The position numbers and the translations under genes were made by a program. The notes beneath the pieces were generated by a model. The model was given only the letters and a program-made list of their open reading frames with translations. It searched no databases and had not been told where the DNA came from. A stretch of 64,000 nucleotides of DNA from Phil1 sp040767925 (GTDB lineage: Bacteria > Bacillota > Clostridia > Christensenellales > CAG-138): NCBI GenBank assembly GCA_040767925.1, contig JAXGNN010000003.1, forward strand, positions 434,001 to 498,000, read 5' to 3'. This document shows, one piece after another, positions 35,387-43,293 of this stretch (within the stretch, counting starts at the first letter, position 1; each line of letters begins with the position of its first letter).

Positions 35387-36718
35387 TTATCCGTTGAGGC
35401 GCGCCCAGAGTCCTTCGGCGCTCTCGAGCGTTTTCCTGTTAACTTCCTCCTCGTCGACGCCGACGAGCTGCCTGTCCTTCATCAATATTTTGCCGTTGCA
35501 CATGGTCGTCTCGCACTGGCGGCCCGTCATGCCGAAAAGGATGTGGCCGTCGATGTTGTCCGCCGAGAACGGGGTGTACGGCTTGTAGTCCATGACGATC
35601 ACGTCCGCCGCGGCGCCGGGCTTCAGCACGCCCAGCGGAGCTTCAAAGTAGCGCGCCGCGATCTTCGCGTTGTTGGCAAAGAGCATCGACGTCGCCTCCG
35701 TCCAGCCGACGTTGGGCAAACACGCGTTGTGCCTCTGGATGAGGAGGGCGACCTTGACGCTCTCGGTCATGTCGAAGGTGTACGCGTCCGTGCCGAGGCC
35801 CACGAGGACGCCTTTTTTCATCATCTGCAGCACGGGCGAGCAGCCCACGGCGTTGCCCATGTTGGATTCGGGGTTGTTGACCACCATGGTTCCCGTTTCC
35901 CGAATGATGTCCATCTCGGCCGCGTTGACGTGGATGCAGTGGCCGAGTATGGTCTTTTCGCCGAGGATGTCGTTGCTAAGGAGGCGATTGACGCTGCGCG
36001 TGCCGTAATTCCGAAGGCTGTCGTACACGTCGTTCATGCCCTCGGAAACGTGGATGTGGAATCCCGTCCTGCCGTTGTTCTCCGCGGCGCACTTTTCAAA
36101 CGTCTCGTCGCTCATCGTGAAGAGCGCGTGCCCGCCGAACATCGCGGCGAGCATGGGGTCCTTCTCCCTTTCGCACCAGGTGATGAAATCCCCGTTTTCC
36201 TTTATGGCGGCGTCTCGCTTCGCCGCGCCGTCGCGGTCGGACACCTCGTAGCACAGGCAGGTGCGCACGCCGAGCTCCTGCGCGACGTCCTTGATGGCAA
36301 AAAGGCTCCCCTCGATCTCAAGATAGCTCGCGTGGTGGTCGAAAAGCGTGGTGCAGCCGGTCTTGATGCAGTCGATATAGGTCTGGTAGGCGCTCCTTCG
36401 CGTATCCTCGAGGGTGAGGTTGCGGTCGATCTTCCACCACATGCCGTCGAGCACCTCGAAGAAGTTCTCGGCGTTGTAGCCGGTGATGGAGAGCCCGCGC
36501 GCGAGCGCGCTGTAGATGTGGCTGTGCGCGTTGATGAAGGCGGGCATGATGACGCCGCCCCGCGCGTCTACGAATTCCGCGTCCGGATACTTTTTTCGGA
36601 TGGCCGCGCTCTCGCCGACCTCTTTGATTTTCGTCCCCTCGACGGCGATTGCGCCCGAGGCGAGATAGGGAAGCGCCGCGTCCCGCGTGATCAGTTTTCC
36701 GTTGCCTATGACGATCAT
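35387..36718 (-). CDS. ssnA: SsnA-type amidohydrolase
   Basis: A 443-residue metal-dependent amidohydrolase with the N-terminal metal motif 'NAHSHIYSALARGL', 'HCIHVN' and 'VGLGTDAYTFDMTES'. It belongs to the SsnA family always seen with ygfK and ygeY-type genes. In the purine pathway it probably deaminates or opens a ring intermediate. The start is set at 36718 (MIVIGNG) because GGAGG lies eight bases upstream, whereas the ATG five codons earlier has no ribosome binding site. It is the first gene of the operon ssnA-ygfK-xdh-deoC, read from the divergent promoter region. Confidence 0.93.
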   Translation of the reverse strand: MIVIGNGKLITRDAALPYLASGAIAVEGTKIKEVGESAAIRKKYPDAEFVDARGGVIMPAFINAHSHIYSALARGLSITGYNAENFFEVLDGMWWKIDRNLTLEDTRRSAYQTYIDCIKTGCTTLFDHHASYLEIEGSLFAIKDVAQELGVRTCLCYEVSDRDGAAKRDAAIKENGDFITWCEREKDPMLAAMFGGHALFTMSDETFEKCAAENNGRTGFHIHVSEGMNDVYDSLRNYGTRSVNRLLSNDILGEKTILGHCIHVNAAEMDIIRETGTMVVNNPESNMGNAVGCSPVLQMMKKGVLVGLGTDAYTFDMTESVKVALLIQRHNACLPNVGWTEATSMLFANNAKIAARYFEAPLGVLKPGAAADVIVMDYKPYTPFSADNIDGHILFGMTGRQCETTMCNGKILMKDRQLVGVDEEEVNRKTLESAEGLWARLNG

Positions 36719-36760
36719 GATTGTTTCCTCCATGCCTATGATGTGAAAAAGCGCGTGCGA

Positions 36761-36777
36761 TCAAACAGTTTGTTTGA
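36761..36777 (-). promoter_or_regulatory. Candidate operator, perfect inverted repeat in the ssnA leader
   Basis: TCAAACA, 3-base centre, TGTTTGA. It lies between the ssnA promoter and its ribosome binding site, where a bound repressor would block the catabolic operon. Confidence 0.5.
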
Positions 36778-36827
36778 CGCCCGCGCGCGAAGCACTCCCT
36801 TACAGCAGTCCTTATTTCGTTTTTTCC

Positions 36828-36856
36828 ATTTTATCATGGGCGTTTCCAATTATCAA
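36828..36856 (-). promoter_or_regulatory. Promoter of the ssnA-ygfK-xdh-deoC operon
   Basis: Minus strand: TTGATA (36856-36851), 17-base spacer, TAAAAT (36833-36828). Confidence 0.75.
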
Positions 36857-36886
36857 GAGCTACGATGGACGCGTGAATCAAAAATA

Positions 36887-36903
36887 TTTTAGTTAACCTA
36901 AAA
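36887..36903. promoter_or_regulatory. Candidate operator between the divergent purine operons
   Basis: TTTTAG and CTAAAA around TTAAC, an almost perfect palindrome lying between the two divergent promoters, 18 bases before the plus-strand -35. Confidence 0.45.
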
Positions 36904-36920
36904 AATTTTATTGTTTCCTC

Positions 36921-36948
36921 TTGAATTCCTGTGCGGATATGGTAAACT
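36921..36948 (+). promoter_or_regulatory. Promoter of the regulator-ygeY-ygeW operon
   Basis: TTGAAT (36921-36926), 16-base spacer, TAAACT (36943-36948), 33 bases before the regulator start. Confidence 0.6.
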
Positions 36949-36981
36949 GAATTCATCGATACTAAGCATCGGGAGGATCGC

Positions 36982-37620
36982 ATGAACGAGGAACTGCTCG
37001 ATACGCTCAAACGGCTCGCAAAGGCGATTGCGGCGCAGTTCGGCCCGAACTGCGAGGTGGTCGTGCACGACCTCTCGGGCGGCGACCCGGAGAACACCAT
37101 CGCCGCCATCGAGAACGGCCACGTCTCCAACCGGAGCGTGGGCAAGGGCGGCTCGCACATCGCGCTCGAGGCGATGAAGGCGGGTACAAGGAACCTCCCC
37201 GACCATTACGACTACCTGACCAAAACCGCCGACGGGCGGATCCTCCGCTCCGGCACGGTTTATATCAACGACTGCGACGGCAGGCCCGTGGGCATCTTTT
37301 CAATCAATTTCGACCTTACGCCCTTCATGATGGCGCAGTCCGCCATGGAGTCGCTCGTCCGCAGCGACACCGCCTCCGGCGAGCCGGAGCGCATCCCCAC
37401 CAACGTGAACGAGCTGCTCGACGACCTTCTCGAGCAGAGCGTCAAGCTCATCGGCAAGCCCGTGGCCCTCATGAACAAGGACGACAAGGTGCGCGCCATC
37501 CGCTACCTCAACGACGCCGGCGCCATGCTCATCACAAAGAGCGGGGACAAGATCGCAAGCTACTTCGGCATCAGCAAATACACCCTGTATTCCTATCTGG
37601 ATTCCGGCGGCAAAAACTGA
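36982..37620 (+). CDS. YheO/DauR-type transcriptional regulator (PAS-like plus HTH)
   Basis: A 212-residue regulator with an N-terminal YheO PAS-like domain (about 5-115, 'LAKAIAAQFGPNCEVVVHDL', 'GTVYINDCDGRPVGIFSINF') and a C-terminal HTH_22 ('DAGAMLITKSGDKIASYFGI', 'SKYTLYSYLD'). DauR, the studied member, controls D-arginine use. Related proteins often sit beside selenium-associated purine genes. Its place at the head of the ygeY-ygeW operon and divergent from ssnA makes it the likely local sensor of a purine-pathway intermediate. GGGAGG lies eight bases before the ATG. Confidence 0.88.
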   Translation: MNEELLDTLKRLAKAIAAQFGPNCEVVVHDLSGGDPENTIAAIENGHVSNRSVGKGGSHIALEAMKAGTRNLPDHYDYLTKTADGRILRSGTVYINDCDGRPVGIFSINFDLTPFMMAQSAMESLVRSDTASGEPERIPTNVNELLDDLLEQSVKLIGKPVALMNKDDKVRAIRYLNDAGAMLITKSGDKIASYFGISKYTLYSYLDSGGKN

Positions 37621-37662
37621 CCGCCGTCAATACCACCAAACAACACCTAAAAGGAGAGAAAC

Positions 37663-39024
37663 ATGGATTTTAACGAGATTAAAAAGGCCGGCGAGGGCTA
37701 TCTCCCTCAGATGACGAAATTCCTGCGCGACCTCATAAAGATACCGGGCGAGAGCTGCGGCGAGGAGGGCGTGATCAAGAGGATCGCCAGGGAGATGCAG
37801 GACGTGGGCTTCGACGCGGTCGAGATCGACGGCCTCGGCAACGTTCTGGGCTACATGGGCAGCGGGGACAGGCTCATCGCCTACGACGCGCACATCGACA
37901 CCGTTGGCCTCGGCAACAGGAGCAACTGGAAGTTCGACCCCTACGAGGGATATGAGAACGAAACCGAGATCGGCGGGCGCGGCGCTTCCGATCAGCTCGG
38001 CGGCATCGTAAGCTCGGTTTACGGCGCGCGCATCATGAAGGACCTGGGCCTCATCCCCGCGGGCACGCGCATCCTCGTCACGGGCACCGTGCAGGAAGAG
38101 GACTGCGACGGCATGTGCTGGCAGTACATCTACAATAAGGATAATGTCAAACCGGAGTTTGTCGTCATCACCGAGCCGACGGACGGAGGCATCTACCGCG
38201 GCCACCGCGGCAGGATGGAGATCCGCGTGGACGTCCGGGGCGTCTCCTGCCACGGCAGCGCGCCCGAGCGCGGGGATAACGCTATCTACAAGATGGCGGA
38301 CATCCTCAAGGAAGTCAAGGCGCTCAACGAGAACGGCTGCGGGGACGACGCGGAGATCAAGGGCCTCGTCAAAATGCTCGATCCGAAGTTCAACCCCGGG
38401 CATTACGAGGACGCGCGCTTCCTCGGCCGCGGCACCGTGACGGTTTCCGAAATCTTCTTCACCTCCCCCTCGCGCTGCGCGGTCGCGGACTCCTGCTCGG
38501 TGTCGCTCGACCGCCGCATGACGGCCGGCGAAACGTGGGATTCCTGCATCAAGGAAATCGAGTCGCTGCCCTCCTGCCAAAAATACGGCGCGAAGGTCTC
38601 CATGTACATGTACGACCGCCCCGCGTGGACGGGCGAGGTGTACGAGACGGAGTGCTACTTCCCGACCTGGATCAACAAGGAGAGCGCGCCCCACGTGCAG
38701 GCGCTCTATGAGGCGCACAAGGCGCTCTACGGCACGGAGCGCACGAATGAGCCGGGCAACGCCGACAAGCGCGACCGCCCCCTCGTCGACAAGTGGACCT
38801 TCTCGACCAACGGCGTCTCCATTCAGGGCCGGTACGGCATCCCCTGCGTGGGCTTCGGCCCCGGCGCGGAGAGCCAGGCGCACGCGCCCAACGAGATCAC
38901 CTGGAAAAAGGACCTCGCGGTGTGCGCGGCCGTATATGCGCTCCTGCCCGGCATGTACAAGGGCGGCAGTTCGGAGGACGTGACGCAGTTCCGCGCGACC
39001 CTTACCGACAACGTCATCCAATAA
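37663..39024 (+). CDS. ygeY: YgeY-type M20 family hydrolase
   Basis: A 453-residue metallohydrolase of the M20/ArgE/DapE fold, matching the YgeY family linked to selenium-dependent molybdenum hydroxylases. Metal-site text: 'YDAHIDTVG' (His/Asp), 'RGASDQLGGI' and 'VQEEDCDGM'. In the anaerobic purine pathway it is believed to hydrolyse an amide or ureido intermediate leading to 2,3-diaminopropionate. The start has AAGGAGAG seven to eight bases upstream. It lies between the regulator (42-base gap) and ygeW (28-base gap), so one transcript is likely. Confidence 0.93.
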   Translation: MDFNEIKKAGEGYLPQMTKFLRDLIKIPGESCGEEGVIKRIAREMQDVGFDAVEIDGLGNVLGYMGSGDRLIAYDAHIDTVGLGNRSNWKFDPYEGYENETEIGGRGASDQLGGIVSSVYGARIMKDLGLIPAGTRILVTGTVQEEDCDGMCWQYIYNKDNVKPEFVVITEPTDGGIYRGHRGRMEIRVDVRGVSCHGSAPERGDNAIYKMADILKEVKALNENGCGDDAEIKGLVKMLDPKFNPGHYEDARFLGRGTVTVSEIFFTSPSRCAVADSCSVSLDRRMTAGETWDSCIKEIESLPSCQKYGAKVSMYMYDRPAWTGEVYETECYFPTWINKESAPHVQALYEAHKALYGTERTNEPGNADKRDRPLVDKWTFSTNGVSIQGRYGIPCVGFGPGAESQAHAPNEITWKKDLAVCAAVYALLPGMYKGGSSEDVTQFRATLTDNVIQ

Positions 39025-39052
39025 CGATTTTGAAACAGGTACGGAGGATTCT

Positions 39053-40246
39053 ATGAGCAAAATTAAAAAGTACACCGAAGTCATCAAAAAGCTGGACCTG
39101 AAGAACATGTACGAGGGCGACTTCTTCCTGACCTGGGAGAAAAGCTTCGACGAGATCCAGGGCGTATTCGCCGTCGCGGACGCGCTGCGCGGCCTCCGCG
39201 AGAACAACATATCCTCGAAGATATTCGACAGCGGCCTCGGCATCAGCCTCTTCCGCGACAATTCGACCCGCACCCGCTTCTCCTTCGCCTCCGCCTGCAA
39301 CCTCTTGGGCCTCGAGGTGCAGGACCTCGACGAGGGCAAGAGCCAGATCGCCCACGGCGAGACCGTGCGCGAAACCGCCAACATGATCTCCTTCATGGCG
39401 GACGTCATCGGCATCCGCGACGACATGTACATCGGCAAGGGCAACACCTACATGCGAAACGTCGTCGAGGCGGTCGCGGCCGGCCACAGGGACGGCGTTC
39501 TCGAGCAGAAGCCCACGCTCGTCAACCTCCAGTGCGACATCGACCACCCCACGCAGGTCATGGCGGACGCGCTGCACCTCGTGCACGAGTTCGGCTCGCT
39601 TGAAAACCTGCGCGGCAAGAAGGTCGCCATGACCTGGGCCTACTCGCCCAGCTACGGCAAGCCCCTCTCCGTGCCGCAGGGCGTGATCGGCCTCATGACC
39701 CGCCTCGGCATGGACGTTTCCCTCGCCTATCCCGAGGGGTACGAGGTGATGGACGGCGTTGTCGACATCGCGAAGAAGCAGGCCGCCGAGTCCGGCGGGA
39801 AGTTCACCATCTCCAACGACATGAAGGAAGCCTTCCGCGACGCGGACATCGTCTATCCCAAGAGCTGGGCGCCCTTCAAGGCGATGGAGGAGAGGACAGA
39901 GCTTTACGGCAAGGGCGACTTCGACGGCATCAAAGCCCTCGAGAAGAAGCTGCTCGCGCAGAACGCGCAGCATAAGGACTGGGAGTGCACCGAGGAGATG
40001 ATGAAGCTGACCCGGGACGGCAAGGCGCTCTACCTCCACTGCCTGCCCGCCGACATCACGGGCGTTTCCTGCGACGAGGGCGAGGTTGCGGCGAGCGTGT
40101 TCGACCGCTATCGCGATCCCCTCTACAAGCAGGCCTCCTACAAGCCCTATATCATCGCCGCGATGATCTTCCTCGCCAAGGTGAAGGACCCCGCCGCGAA
40201 GCTCATCGAGCTCGAGAAGAACGGCGTCATCCGCCACAACGGTTAA
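39053..40246 (+). CDS. ygeW: YgeW-type knotted carbamoyltransferase
   Basis: A 397-residue carbamoyltransferase with the carbamoyl-phosphate loop 'STRTRFSFASACNLLG' (residues 71-86), 'GHRDGV' and 'LHCLPADITG' blocks. The extended family is known as YgeW, a knotted relative of ornithine/aspartate carbamoyltransferases. In the purine cluster it is thought to take the carbamoyl group from a ureido intermediate and return carbamoyl phosphate, a possible ATP-yielding step. Its usual partners hyuA, ygeX (diaminopropionate ammonia-lyase) and a carbamate kinase are not in this window. AcGGAGG lies six bases upstream of the start. Confidence 0.93.
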   Translation: MSKIKKYTEVIKKLDLKNMYEGDFFLTWEKSFDEIQGVFAVADALRGLRENNISSKIFDSGLGISLFRDNSTRTRFSFASACNLLGLEVQDLDEGKSQIAHGETVRETANMISFMADVIGIRDDMYIGKGNTYMRNVVEAVAAGHRDGVLEQKPTLVNLQCDIDHPTQVMADALHLVHEFGSLENLRGKKVAMTWAYSPSYGKPLSVPQGVIGLMTRLGMDVSLAYPEGYEVMDGVVDIAKKQAAESGGKFTISNDMKEAFRDADIVYPKSWAPFKAMEERTELYGKGDFDGIKALEKKLLAQNAQHKDWECTEEMMKLTRDGKALYLHCLPADITGVSCDEGEVAASVFDRYRDPLYKQASYKPYIIAAMIFLAKVKDPAAKLIELEKNGVIRHNG

Positions 40247-40329
40247 ATCGAACAAAGCAGCAGCATGCGGGCGGCCGGAAGGTCGCCCGTTCATTCTATA
40301 AAGCGTTTGATCTCCCGATGACAGGCTTC

Positions 40330-40358
40330 TGGACGCGGAAAGAAAAAAGTGGGATAAT
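40330..40358 (+). promoter_or_regulatory. Weak promoter of the serine hydrolase gene
   Basis: TGGACG (40330-40335), 17-base spacer, GATAAT (40353-40358). Only a fair match. Confidence 0.35.
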
Positions 40359-40389
40359 AAGCCATCCCATCGATCGGAGGCTCGCGCCC

Positions 40390-41523
40390 ATGGATTTCAC
40401 AAAGCTTACGGAATATCTCGATTCTCTGCGGGAGAAACACGGCACGCCCGCGTGCGACCTCGCCGTGTACCGCGGCCACGCGTGCGTCTACCGCCACAGC
40501 GCGGGCTCCGCCGATCCGAAGAAGCAAAAGCCGGTCACGCCGGACGATCTCTACTGGGTCTACTCCATGACGAAGCTCGTCACGTCCGTCGCGGCGCTCC
40601 AGCTCATCGAGCGGGGACAATTGAGCCTCGAGGATCCCGTGGCGCGCTATCTGCCCGCATTCGCGCACCTGAGCGTGCGCGAGGGCGATGTCGTCCGCCC
40701 CGCGCGCGAAACGCTGAAAATACTGCACCTGTTCACCATGACGGGCGGCTTTAACTATAATATGGAAACGCCAGCCGTCCGCGCGCTCGTCTTTCGCTAT
40801 GGCCGCAACCTCACCTCGAAGGAGCTGATCCCCGCGTTCACAAAAGAGCCGCTCGATTTCGAACCCGGCGCGCATTACCAGTACAGCGTGTGCATCGACT
40901 TGCTCGGCGCCGTGGTCGAGGCCGTCTCAGGGGAAAAACTCGGCGCGTATTTCGAGAAAAACATCTTCGGACCTCTCGGCGCGAAGGAGATCGCCTTCTT
41001 CCCCGATGCGAAACAGCGCGCGCGCCTGAGCGTGCAGCACAAGGTCGATCCCGAAACGGGGAAGGTCGTCGTCGGCAGCCAGAAGAACCTTTTAAGCCCG
41101 CTGGGCAGGTTCGAGTCCGGTGGAGGCGGGCTTTTCGCCACGCTCGACTCCTACGCGCTCCTGCCCGACGCGCTCGCCAACGGCAGTGTCGGCGCGAGCG
41201 GCGCGCGCGTGCTCAAACCTGAATCGGTCGCGCTCATGCGCAAGGACTGGCTCACGCCCGTCCAGCGCGCGGATTTCAATAAAATGAAAACCGAGGGGAT
41301 ATACAGCTACGGTCTGGGCGTGCGCACGCGCGTGGGCGGCGGCAAGGCAAAATCCCCCGTCGGCGAGTTCGGTTGGGACGGCGCGGCGGGCGCGTATTGC
41401 CTGATCGATCCCGAGAACTCCCTTTGCGCCGTCTATATGCAGCATGTATTAAGCCACGCGGCCGCCTTCGAGTTCATCCATCCGACGATACGGGATTTGG
41501 TATACGACGGCATGAATCTTTGA
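40390..41523 (+). CDS. Serine hydrolase, beta-lactamase/penicillin-binding-like fold
   Basis: A 377-residue cytoplasmic-looking member of the Beta-lactamase (class C-like, PF00144) family. The nucleophile motif S-x-x-K is 'SMTK' (Ser59, Lys62), the tyrosine motif is near 'YQYSV', and 'FGWDGAAGAY' resembles the third motif. There is no signal peptide, so esterase or peptidase activity is more likely than antibiotic resistance. The ATG at 40390 follows GGAGG with a 9-base gap; longer in-frame starts overlap ygeW in another frame and are rejected. It has its own terminator and no clear tie to the purine genes. Confidence 0.87.
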   Translation: MDFTKLTEYLDSLREKHGTPACDLAVYRGHACVYRHSAGSADPKKQKPVTPDDLYWVYSMTKLVTSVAALQLIERGQLSLEDPVARYLPAFAHLSVREGDVVRPARETLKILHLFTMTGGFNYNMETPAVRALVFRYGRNLTSKELIPAFTKEPLDFEPGAHYQYSVCIDLLGAVVEAVSGEKLGAYFEKNIFGPLGAKEIAFFPDAKQRARLSVQHKVDPETGKVVVGSQKNLLSPLGRFESGGGGLFATLDSYALLPDALANGSVGASGARVLKPESVALMRKDWLTPVQRADFNKMKTEGIYSYGLGVRTRVGGGKAKSPVGEFGWDGAAGAYCLIDPENSLCAVYMQHVLSHAAAFEFIHPTIRDLVYDGMNL

Positions 41524-41547
41524 TGGGGACGTCTTTAGCGCGAGGGA

Positions 41548-41592
41548 AAGAAGGGTTACCGCGAAACATACGCCGCGATAGCCCTTCTTTTT
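41548..41592 (+). terminator. Terminator of the serine hydrolase gene
   Basis: AAGAAGGG pairs with CCCTTCTT across an internal CCGCG/CGCG stem, followed by TTTAT. It may also serve the convergent holin-like gene, whose stop codon touches its end. Confidence 0.7.
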
Positions 41593-41962
41593 ATGCGTCG
41601 ATCGATTCCGATATCATCCGTTGGCTCTTATGCAGAACGTATAGCAGCGTTGCATTGCCGAGCGTTATCACAAAAGCGACCACCAACCAAACCCAGAAAC
41701 TGTTCAGGTGAATAAAAGGCAGCATGGCGTCGGTAAGACCCACCATACAGGCGTTGACGACGAAATGGCACAACCCGAGCGTAAGGATGGTTACGGGCAA
41801 ACAGATCAGCTGCGCAAGAGGGCGTATCAGCAGATTGGTCGCGAAGAGCACCAGTCCCGCGATGGCGAGCTGCCCCGCGCCGCCCGCCACCTGCGCCGGG
41901 AAAAGCGCCTGCGCCGCAGCGAGGGCGCCGAAGCATATCAGCCATTTGATAAGCAGCTTCAT
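41591..41962 (-). CDS. Phage-holin-IV-like small membrane protein
   Basis: A 123-residue protein with four hydrophobic segments (about 4-25, 28-48, 53-78 and 85-111) and the spacing of the Phage_holin_4_2 family ('LFATNLLIRPLAQLICLPVT'). In Bacillota these are usually chromosomal, non-phage membrane proteins of unknown role found with DUF2089 and YvlB-like genes, the arrangement here. It is the last gene of that four-gene operon (13-base gap) and ends at the shared terminator. Confidence 0.82.
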   Translation of the reverse strand: MKLLIKWLICFGALAAAQALFPAQVAGGAGQLAIAGLVLFATNLLIRPLAQLICLPVTILTLGLCHFVVNACMVGLTDAMLPFIHLNSFWVWLVVAFVITLGNATLLYVLHKSQRMISESIDA

Positions 41963-41975
41963 AATATACCTTCTC

Positions 41976-42311
41976 TCATCGCGTAAGCAGTTTCAGCTTT
42001 ACCGTTTCGCGGTTTTTCCAAACGTCGATATCCACGATATCCAGCGGACCGGTTTCAAACGCCAGCTCCATCACGCAGCCGCTCAGCGCGGCAGATGTCG
42101 CGCGCAGCGTATCGGGAAGGAACTGCCTGCCGTTTCCGATCGTGCGATAGCTAACGTTTCTGCAAAACGCCGCTGTAATACGGCATAAATCATCCAGCAT
42201 ATCCGTCAGATCCAGCACCACCCACATCGGCAGCAGCAGAAAAAAACGGAATTTCTGTTTCCCGCCGACGCGCATGGACATCAGGAAAAACAGCGTCGGC
42301 CTACTCGACAT
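41976..42311 (-). CDS. Hypothetical small protein of the DUF2089 operon
   Basis: A 111-residue protein without a family I can name. A short hydrophobic stretch near residues 22-36 ('FRFFLLLPMWVVLDL') suggests peripheral membrane contact. It overlaps the end of the preceding gene by 11 bases and lies 13 bases before the holin-like gene, so it is translated from the DUF2089 operon. Comparable operons carry a small unnamed gene at this position. Confidence 0.65.
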   Translation of the reverse strand: MSSRPTLFFLMSMRVGGKQKFRFFLLLPMWVVLDLTDMLDDLCRITAAFCRNVSYRTIGNGRQFLPDTLRATSAALSGCVMELAFETGPLDIVDIDVWKNRETVKLKLLTR

Positions 42312-42729
42312 ATACGCGCACCTTGGCTGTATCGGATCCCTTGTTCACATCCACGTTGACGACATCTTCTTCCTGCCCGCTTTCGATCAGCGCTTCGATG
42401 CCTTCCATGATGGACACGAGATCCACGCCGAATTGATCAAGCTCTTCTTTGGCTTCCACGGGCAGATTTTTTACGACCACCGGCCCCAGGGATTTGATGA
42501 GCGAGACCGGCACGTTGATGTTCACCCTGGCTTTTTTTTCGTCTTCCCCCGCATCCACCTGCACGCGCAGCTTTCTGTTCTTGCGTCCGCGCGCATCCTT
42601 AAAAGCGACGGTCTGCTCCGCGGCGGGTTCTTTCGCCTCGAGCGAGCGCAGCAAATCTTCCGCCTCGTCTACCGTGATCACGCCGGCTTTCAGCATTTGG
42701 AGGATCCGGATCCTGCCGTTCTCTTCCAT
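42301..42729 (-). CDS. SHOCT-like/YvlB N-terminal domain protein
   Basis: A 142-residue protein with an N-terminal helical 'RIRILQMLKAGVITVDEAED' module (SHOCT-like, as at the start of YvlB/DUF4097 proteins) and a beta-rich remainder ('LRVQVDAGEDEKKARVNINV'). The module often helps assembly on envelope-stress proteins. It lies 4 bases after the DUF2089 gene. The DUF2089 protein also ends in a related 'VLDRLENKQITAAEAALLL' helix pair, so the two may interact through these modules, which is inference. Confidence 0.78.
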   Translation of the reverse strand: MEENGRIRILQMLKAGVITVDEAEDLLRSLEAKEPAAEQTVAFKDARGRKNRKLRVQVDAGEDEKKARVNINVPVSLIKSLGPVVVKNLPVEAKEELDQFGVDLVSIMEGIEALIESGQEEDVVNVDVNKGSDTAKVRVYVE

Positions 42730-42733
42730 TTCT

Positions 42734-43111
42734 TTATTCTCCTTTCAGTTGTTTCAGCAGTAGGGCCGCTTCCGCCGCGGTGATTTGCTTGTTTTCCAGC
42801 CGGTCCAATACGTCGCCGACGCCGGAATCCTCATGGACCGGCTTTTCGTGCGGGAACAGGACGCCGAGCAAATCCTCCAGCAGCCCTTTTACGGTAGGGT
42901 AGGAAATGCCGAGCGCTTTTTCCACTTCCCGTATATTCCCGCGGCACTTTAAAAACGTTTCCATGAACACGCGCTGCTTTTCATCCAGCGCGCAGTATTG
43001 GCACGGGGAGAAGCTGCCGCTTAGCTCCGTTTGGCAGTTTGGGCAACTCAGCCGCGTGACGCGCAGCTCCCCCGCGCATACGGGGCATTTCGATGGGGTT
43101 TGGTAAGGCAT
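42734..43111 (-). CDS. DUF2089 zinc-ribbon/HTH regulator
   Basis: A 125-residue protein. It has a zinc ribbon ('CPVCAGELRVTRLSCPNC', with a further 'CQYC'), a helix-turn-helix ('REVEKALGISYPTVKGLLED', about residues 62-81) and a C-terminal SHOCT-like helix pair. DUF2089 proteins are small predicted DNA-binding regulators that head operons with YvlB-like and holin-like genes. The promoter before it is strong, and autoregulation is plausible. GGAGG lies six bases before the ATG. Confidence 0.87.
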   Translation of the reverse strand: MPYQTPSKCPVCAGELRVTRLSCPNCQTELSGSFSPCQYCALDEKQRVFMETFLKCRGNIREVEKALGISYPTVKGLLEDLLGVLFPHEKPVHEDSGVGDVLDRLENKQITAAEAALLLKQLKGE

Positions 43112-43134
43112 GAGCGTTCCTCCTTTGCAATATT

Positions 43135-43162
43135 ATTTTATGCTAGAGATTAAATAAGTCAA
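43135..43162 (-). promoter_or_regulatory. Promoter of the DUF2089 operon
   Basis: Minus strand: TTGACT (43162-43157), 16-base spacer, TAAAAT (43140-43135). Confidence 0.7.
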
Positions 43163-43234
43163 TAATAAAATTAAAGTATTTAATTTTAATATCAATAAAT
43201 CGAATACCTTCCAGCGATACCGGCGCCCATACAA

Positions 43235-43264
43235 AAACGGCCTTCGGTGTTACGAAAGCCGTTT
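43235..43264 (-). terminator. Terminator of arcA
   Basis: Minus strand: AAACGGC and GCCGTTT pair around a 16-base loop with inner complementarity, followed by TTGT. About 30 bases past the arcA stop. Confidence 0.75.
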
Positions 43265-43293
43265 ATTATTTGAAAAATTACAATTGCTATTTG

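Noticed and set aside
37627..39447. 606-codon minus-strand frame over ygeY and ygeW
   Set aside because: Antisense to two well-identified genes, with composition typical of a shadow frame.
41591..41962. Prophage remnant because of the holin-like gene
   Set aside because: No other phage genes are nearby, and this holin family is common in chromosomal DUF2089-type operons.
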